Shown here piece after piece: positions 59,123 to 64,000 of a stretch of DNA of 64,000 nt (positions within the stretch are counted from its first letter, which is position 1; every line of letters starts with the position of its first letter). The notes beneath the pieces were generated by a model. The model saw only the letters and a list, made by a program, of their open reading frames with translations, ran no database searches and had not been told where the DNA came from. Location: NCBI GenBank assembly GCA_021531795.1, contig JADYUL010000006.1, positions 62,001-126,000 of the forward strand. Reading direction: 5' to 3'. A program made the translations under genes and the position numbers. This DNA is from Lacrimispora saccharolytica (GTDB taxonomy: Bacteria; Bacillota; Clostridia; Lachnospirales; Lachnospiraceae).

Positions 59123-60373
59123 TTATGTATGCAAAATACAATCCTCTATCGTCTGAGCAATAGCTACAGATACATCCTCTGAGATATTGCTAAAGTCTTT
59201 TCCCGTCTCAATCATCTTGCTGAAGGCTACAATCTCATATCGTATTCCTTCTCCATCAAGCTGGTAGAAGAACCTCTTATTATCGGCAGCATTTTCATAT
59301 CTGATTTCAAAGTAGTCCATCTTCCACCAGGGGGCCGGGACATATACATATCCCTTTGTACCCGTTACCACCAGGCTTCCTTCTGATTTTGCAGCCTTGG
59401 CAACCTTAATTGATGCAACGGCATTCTCATACTCGAAATCTATTTTAGTAAAGCCATCGAATGTCTTTTCTTCATCAATATATCTGCTAACAATATGTTT
59501 ACATTTATAACCTGTTCCCAATATTTGGAATACAGGCAGAAGTGCGGTTGGTCCCCATGCACACATACTATTCCATCTACCCTCGATTTCACCCTCAGAA
59601 TTCGAGAGGTCTGATAAGCTCGTACATACCGCATCAACCGATACTACCTCACCTATAGCACCACTCTTCAGCAGTACAAGCAGTCTGGAATATGCTGTAG
59701 AATACGCAGGCTTAATTCCGTCCATCAACACCAGCCCTTTATTTCTTGCCAAGGCGAACAATTCCTTCACATGCTCCGCTTTGGTCGCGATAGGCGATTC
59801 ACAGATTACATGCTTATCTTCAAGGAGGGCCTGTCTGATATCTTCATAATGCTTATCCGGAAGTGAGGTTACATATATGGCTTTACATTCATCCCTATTA
59901 TCTGTTGTTCTTACTCCATTTACATACTCGCATTCATTGGCGAATTTCTTCCATATGCCAGATGAATCAGTAGTAGAAACAGAAATATCTGCCCCCTGTG
60001 CCCTGATATCTGAGCTGGACACTCCTTCTGTCCTTGGGAGATAAATAACCGTACAGTATTCTTTCAAATAGTCGAACTGTCCGGTCCAATCAGAACCGAC
60101 AGTAAATATATCAATATCATATCTTTTTATATCATCTATCTTCTGACCGACATATTCTTCAACTATTATTTCATCTGCAATGCCAAGGGCCCTAACCGCT
60201 GCCATTCTCTCCATCAGACTCTGATGGGTATTAATCTTACCTCGTCTTCTGTCAAAGTCTTCAGAAGTAACTCCAACGATTAGATAATCTCCCAATTGCT
60301 TGGCTCTCTCCAGTAGTCGGATATGTCCATAATGAAGCAAATCAAACGTACCATAAGTTATTACTCTTGCCAT
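59123..60373 (-). CDS. TagD-like cytidylyltransferase fused to Gfo/Idh/MocA domain
   Basis: Of 416 residues, 1-130 form a glycerol-3-phosphate cytidylyltransferase-type domain (YGTFDLLHYGHIRLL with HYGH, VSSSDIR). From 140 to 415 runs a Gfo/Idh/MocA oxidoreductase (AIYVTSLPDKHYEDI, HVICESPIATKAEHVKEL, GRWNSMCAWGP). The first beta-alpha-beta with GxGxxG of the NAD domain seems to be missing, replaced by the join. It may supply a CDP-alditol and a related redox step, or the second half may be inactive. Confidence 0.82.
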   Translation of the reverse strand: MARVITYGTFDLLHYGHIRLLERAKQLGDYLIVGVTSEDFDRRRGKINTHQSLMERMAAVRALGIADEIIVEEYVGQKIDDIKRYDIDIFTVGSDWTGQFDYLKEYCTVIYLPRTEGVSSSDIRAQGADISVSTTDSSGIWKKFANECEYVNGVRTTDNRDECKAIYVTSLPDKHYEDIRQALLEDKHVICESPIATKAEHVKELFALARNKGLVLMDGIKPAYSTAYSRLLVLLKSGAIGEVVSVDAVCTSLSDLSNSEGEIEGRWNSMCAWGPTALLPVFQILGTGYKCKHIVSRYIDEEKTFDGFTKIDFEYENAVASIKVAKAAKSEGSLVVTGTKGYVYVPAPWWKMDYFEIRYENAADNKRFFYQLDGEGIRYEIVAFSKMIETGKDFSNISEDVSVAIAQTIEDCILHT

Positions 60374-60375
60374 AC

Positions 60376-61896
60376 CTAAATCCCATCTATCCCCAATTTA
60401 TTCATCCAGATGTTCTTTGTAGCTTCTCCTGTGTAAAGCAAAAGCACATCCAGATAGTTCTTACGTAATTCCACATCCTCAATACATATCCTGTCCGCCA
60501 TTATATATCCGGGATATCGAACCATATTGAACAACATCTTGGTTGCTCTCTCATCCTCTTTCGGATAGGGCGCAGGCTTATTGACCGGAACCAGTATCAA
60601 TTCATTGCAGCTGGTCCACAGTTCCTCACATCTATACTCGGTCGGCAGCTCAACCACATCATTCCATTCATCATATGGATCCTGGAAAAATATCACGTCC
60701 GGATGAAGCTTATCAAGCTCATATTCCTCATAATCTACCAATGGTAAGCCTTCAGGAAACCTGTTTCCATCATATTTCCATTCCAGAACCTCACCCCACA
60801 TATTTTTATAGGCATAGGGGAGCGGCATTACATAGATATCCGCATCCTTTCCTCTCTCATCAACCACTCGATTATAGGTTTTCTCCATATACTTCCAATG
60901 CTTAACTTCACTAACCAGGAAGATAATCAGAGCTCTTTTCCCGGAATTAGGTGAAAGCCTGGGGTATGGCATACTCTTTGGCTCGTATTCAATAGCACCC
61001 AATGCGCTGTAGCCCTTAAGGTAATCCAGATGAAAGTATGGATAGGAGTGTGACGAACCGTCTCGCACCTCTACCATATAGTCTCCATAGAGCATTGTGA
61101 GGTATTTGTCGTACTCAAGTGGCATAGGAACCGTCATCCCCTCGAATGTACCATCAATATGGTCGTCAAAGTAATGCTTGGGAAAATGATATCCCTTGGC
61201 ATGCTGCCACACCATCATATTGGTAAGCTCATCCGAGTCATCATCTGTGTACATCATACATATCTTCTCAAGAAGATTACCCAGTTGAAACGTCGGTGGA
61301 TTGGTTCTGTCACCATACTTTATCTTGGTTCCAAGCGTGGTCTCTACGAGCCTCAGCTGATGCCTCTTCTCCTTCTCATCCAACTCATCGTACTGCGCAA
61401 TTAAGCTAACCAGGAAGTCCAATGCCTCCGCCAGCTGCTCGCGTTCCTTCTCTTCTCTTGGAAGATAATCGTATGCCACTATATCAAGACCTATTGCGGC
61501 CGGACATCCATAGTAGGTATCAAGGAACTGCTCATCCGTACGATATTCCAAGGTATTGAATATACCTGTGAGCGTCGCGCCATGTCTATCCTGCATGAAC
61601 ACATTATGGAGGCTGAATCCCTCCGGTAATTCTTTGGGAGCAATCTCAAGAAACCTCATATAATCAGCGCGTTTCATGCCAATATCTATATCATCGTCCC
61701 ATGGAATAAAGCCCTTGTGTCTCACAGCTCCAAGCAGCGTTCCCCATATTACAAAGTACCTGATGTCGTGCTTGCGGCAGATTCTGTCCACCTCTTCAAG
61801 TACCCTTATTCCGGCAGCCCATCCCCTCTTCATCATTGTTACTACGGGAAAACCGCCCCTAACTTCATCTTCGAAATATGAAATATCAAAATCCAT
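60376..61896 (-). CDS. LicD-family phosphotransferase B with extra C-terminal domain
   Basis: The 506-residue protein has LicD signatures IWGTLLGAVRHKGFIPWDDD and DIDIGMKR at residues 48-77. After about 315 it has a second domain (RALIIFLVSEVKHWKYMEKT, VMPLPYAYKNMWGE, PDVIFFQDPYDEWNDV) that resembles the N-terminal domain seen beside poly-glycerophosphate transferases; this is a weak match by eye. It follows the LicD C gene by 27 bases. Confidence 0.8.
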   Translation of the reverse strand: MDFDISYFEDEVRGGFPVVTMMKRGWAAGIRVLEEVDRICRKHDIRYFVIWGTLLGAVRHKGFIPWDDDIDIGMKRADYMRFLEIAPKELPEGFSLHNVFMQDRHGATLTGIFNTLEYRTDEQFLDTYYGCPAAIGLDIVAYDYLPREEKEREQLAEALDFLVSLIAQYDELDEKEKRHQLRLVETTLGTKIKYGDRTNPPTFQLGNLLEKICMMYTDDDSDELTNMMVWQHAKGYHFPKHYFDDHIDGTFEGMTVPMPLEYDKYLTMLYGDYMVEVRDGSSHSYPYFHLDYLKGYSALGAIEYEPKSMPYPRLSPNSGKRALIIFLVSEVKHWKYMEKTYNRVVDERGKDADIYVMPLPYAYKNMWGEVLEWKYDGNRFPEGLPLVDYEEYELDKLHPDVIFFQDPYDEWNDVVELPTEYRCEELWTSCNELILVPVNKPAPYPKEDERATKMLFNMVRYPGYIMADRICIEDVELRKNYLDVLLLYTGEATKNIWMNKLGIDGI

Positions 61897-61923
61897 GTCT
61901 TCACCCGGTTCAAAATCCGTACC

Positions 61924-62886
61924 CTACTCAAAGAAATATTCAGGCGGCACTGCGCCACACTTATCGAATATTTCCAAAAGTTCTCTTTCATGCTTTCCGT
62001 ATGCCGGATATGAATGAGCATTGAGGAACTTGATTGGCGTCATATAGTTCTCGCCCATTGTAGCAACGAGTACTTCATGATACATCTTGGGACACGGTAT
62101 CATCATACAATCAAATGGGAGATATACAATCTCATCAAACCATTCCTTAGGCCAACGATAGGAATCCCCTAATATTGCCCAGTTATTGATCCTTGCTAGG
62201 TACGGAGAATCTGTATCGTTGTACATCGCTGCAATTCTGTTGGCAAGCTTTGCAAGCTGAGAAGATAAGGTTCCATCAATTACCAGCTTCTCACCCGTGA
62301 ATTCTTCAATCCCCTGTGCTATCTCAATAACGTCACTGTATAATATGTCATTTTTACTGTCTTTATAGGCTATTTCAAACATCTGGTCCGTTCTCTGAGA
62401 CAGATATCTTACGACCTGATGAAGGTGGCGAACACACTGGATATCCAATTCCTCTGTAGGAACCTTGTCCATAACATAGATATCAATTCCTGCAGGATAG
62501 GGACATCCATGAAATCTCTCCAGGAAGTCATCATCAATTTTTGTATAATGACTATTAATTAATCTTGCAGGATAAAGACATGACTGCTCGACGTTGAACA
62601 ATGTAAACATCGGATCCAAGTCTCGCTTACATGCGGCAATGAAGCTGTTGAAGTCATCTCGATACATGATGATATCCATATCGTCATCCCAGGGTATCCA
62701 GCCCTTGTGTCTGACAACTCCCAGAAGTGTTCCGTAGAATGCATAATATCTGAGGTTATATTTTCTACATAATCTGTCAACTTCTTCAAGAACTTCCATA
62801 CTGGCTGCCCAGTATCTCTTCATCATCCCCTTTACTTCAAAGCCTTCTATTGTTTCCGGTTTGAAATAATCCTCATCAAATCTCAT
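61924..62886 (-). CDS. LicD-family phosphotransferase C
   Basis: This 320-residue LicD protein has MMKRYWAASMEVL near its start, FYGTLLGVVRHKGWIPWDDD and DMDI with intact acidic residues, and GENYMTPIKFLNAHSYPAY near the end. It closely resembles LicD D next to it along its whole length, so the two are a tandem duplicate. Confidence 0.88.
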   Translation of the reverse strand: MRFDEDYFKPETIEGFEVKGMMKRYWAASMEVLEEVDRLCRKYNLRYYAFYGTLLGVVRHKGWIPWDDDMDIIMYRDDFNSFIAACKRDLDPMFTLFNVEQSCLYPARLINSHYTKIDDDFLERFHGCPYPAGIDIYVMDKVPTEELDIQCVRHLHQVVRYLSQRTDQMFEIAYKDSKNDILYSDVIEIAQGIEEFTGEKLVIDGTLSSQLAKLANRIAAMYNDTDSPYLARINNWAILGDSYRWPKEWFDEIVYLPFDCMMIPCPKMYHEVLVATMGENYMTPIKFLNAHSYPAYGKHERELLEIFDKCGAVPPEYFFE

Positions 62887-62906
62887 ATAGTCTCTCTTTT
62901 CTTAAA

Positions 62907-63860
62907 TCAATCAAACAAAAATTTCGGTGGTTCCTGTCCACATTCCTTATATATCTCAAAAAGTTTCTCTTCATATCTTCGGTACACCGGATAATTGTGT
63001 CCAAAGCTTCTGTTTATGGGTGTCATGTAATCCTCACCCATGGTTTTCGCAAGCACTTCTCTGTACCGCCAAGGAGCCGGGACTGACATTCCTTCAAAGG
63101 AAAGCTTCTCTCCTTCTCCAAACCATTCCATTGGAATACATTCGTTATCCCCGGTGATAGCCCAATTATGGATTCTGGCAACGTTTTCAGATTCTGTATC
63201 ATTATATGTAGCAGAAATACAATTGAGGAATCTCGTCATCTGAATGGGTAATGTATCATCTCTAACAAAAGTATATCCTGTCGCTTGCTCTATTTGCGTT
63301 ATTACAGAATCAATTAACCCATTGTCAGCATCTCCTTGACAGTCTCCCTGCCATCTGGGGTCAGTTCTCTGTGCCACAAACCTGGCATTTTGATGAAGCC
63401 ACTTAAGTACTTCCGCTTCCTCACTGTCTGTCGGCACCTTATCAAATACATATATATCCATACCCACAGGATACGGACAATAATGATATCTGGTTAGGAA
63501 ATCCTCATCCATGTTAGTGTAGTATGTGTTAATTATCCTTGGCGGATACATAGATGAAACATCAACATTAATAAAATTAAAGTATTTATCCTGATTATCA
63601 GGCATCACTTCAATCAGTCTGTCGAAATCCCAACGCATCATCGCAATATCAATATCGTCATCCCACGGAATAAAGCCCTTATGTCTCACTGCGCCAAGAA
63701 GAGTGCCGTAGTATGCATAATACCTGATATTGTTTGCCCGGCATAAATCATCGAATTGTGATAGAAGCTCTAATCCGGCCGCCCAGTAGCGCTTCATCAT
63801 GGCTTTTACACTAAAGCCCTCTATTACTTCTTCCTGTAGGAAACTGTCTGATATATTCAT
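62907..63860 (-). CDS. LicD-family phosphotransferase D
   Basis: This 317-residue LicD protein has MMKRYWAAGLELL, YYGTLLGAVRHKGFIPWDDD and DIDIAMMR. It is the first gene of the long minus-strand cluster. TATAAT lies only a few bases upstream of the ATG and AAGTAGG 13 bases upstream, so the leader must be very short or the promoter lies farther up. Confidence 0.88.
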   Translation of the reverse strand: MNISDSFLQEEVIEGFSVKAMMKRYWAAGLELLSQFDDLCRANNIRYYAYYGTLLGAVRHKGFIPWDDDIDIAMMRWDFDRLIEVMPDNQDKYFNFINVDVSSMYPPRIINTYYTNMDEDFLTRYHYCPYPVGMDIYVFDKVPTDSEEAEVLKWLHQNARFVAQRTDPRWQGDCQGDADNGLIDSVITQIEQATGYTFVRDDTLPIQMTRFLNCISATYNDTESENVARIHNWAITGDNECIPMEWFGEGEKLSFEGMSVPAPWRYREVLAKTMGEDYMTPINRSFGHNYPVYRRYEEKLFEIYKECGQEPPKFLFD

Positions 63861-63902
63861 AAAATTATTATAACCTACTTTATTATATATTTGCTATATA
63901 TA

Positions 63903-63933
63903 GTAAGAAAACCCAGGGTTTATACCCTGGGTT
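63903..63933 (-). terminator. Terminator before the glycan cluster
   Basis: AACCCAGGG/CCCTGGGTT perfect stem followed on the minus strand by TTTTCTT. It ends the gene that enters from the right edge and so places the cluster start at 63860. Confidence 0.88.
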
Positions 63934-63964
63934 CCTTTATTATGGTTGCTAGATGCAAGCCCTC

Positions 63965-64000
63965 TTATTCACTCTCTAGTACCTCATCGGACCCAATGAA
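63965..64000 (-). CDS. Last codons of a gene entering from the right edge
   Basis: The frame reads FIGSDEVLESE and stops at 63967-63965, about 30 bases before the terminator. Too short to identify. Confidence 0.4.
   Translation of the reverse strand, partial: FIGSDEVLESE

Overview
The window looks like the chromosome of a motile low-to-mid GC Bacillota, most likely a Lachnospiraceae-type Clostridium relative. This is inferred from strong GGAGG ribosome sites, a Firmicute-like flagellin, DUF2225, LicD and LuxC/LuxE family proteins, and the form of the glutaminyl-tRNA synthetase. No rRNA, tRNA or CRISPR array was seen.

Region 1 (1-10,040) is an AT-rich accessory island read almost entirely on the minus strand. 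It holds small genes that are mostly of unknown function: a degenerate PolC-type PHP protein cut by the window edge, a lipoprotein overlapping a soluble protein that joins a MotA-like cytoplasmic segment to a FliG C-terminal domain, two paralogous cysteine-rich miniproteins, a tyrosine/dual-specificity phosphatase, a ClpP-like gene with one in-frame amber stop, a possible nuclease, and a truncated IS21-family element. Three terminators in this island are each followed by the same 39-bp element (AAAAGAAGGGAA-N9-TATTACGAATTATATATA on the minus strand), which may be a shared promoter.

Region 2 (10,300-37,420) is ordinary core genome: a TetR regulator, uracil permease, MATE pump, XRE/membrane regulator, thioredoxin, DUF2225 protein, glnS, a GGDEF-EAL protein, a chemotaxis receptor, a Dabb protein, an ECF sigma/anti-sigma pair with small membrane proteins, a flavin reductase with TetR, an FAD oxidoreductase, DegV, a GntR/HPr-like operon with a clear palindromic operator, an HD-GYP protein and a cysteine-rich flagellin. 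Between these genes lie two homologous arrays (17,439-17,778 and 25,651-25,990) in which an 8-bp word TACATCGG and its inverse alternate with exactly conserved spacing. There are also 35-bp, 39-bp, 51-bp and 125-bp tandem repeats.

Region 3 (37,430-63,860) is a 26-kb minus-strand cluster that converges on the flagellin gene and is AT-rich for most of its length. It appears to make an unusual acyl- and phospho-decorated glycan, perhaps for flagellin or a cell-wall polymer. It combines two LuxE/LuxC acyl-reductase pairs, an AMP ligase, an acyl carrier protein, a type II thioesterase, FabG-like and FabZ-like enzymes, a NeuB-family synthase, a NeuD-like acyltransferase, a DegT aminotransferase and two FkbM methyltransferases. 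It also has an XRE regulator fused to a degenerate RmlA-like domain, a class V aminotransferase, an epimerase, an IspD-family cytidylyltransferase, a TagD-Gfo/Idh fusion, an RgpF-like protein and four LicD phosphotransferases. The twin LuxE/LuxC system beside NeuB and flagellin, the FliG_C/MotA-like protein and the alternating inverted-repeat arrays are the best candidates for undescribed biology.
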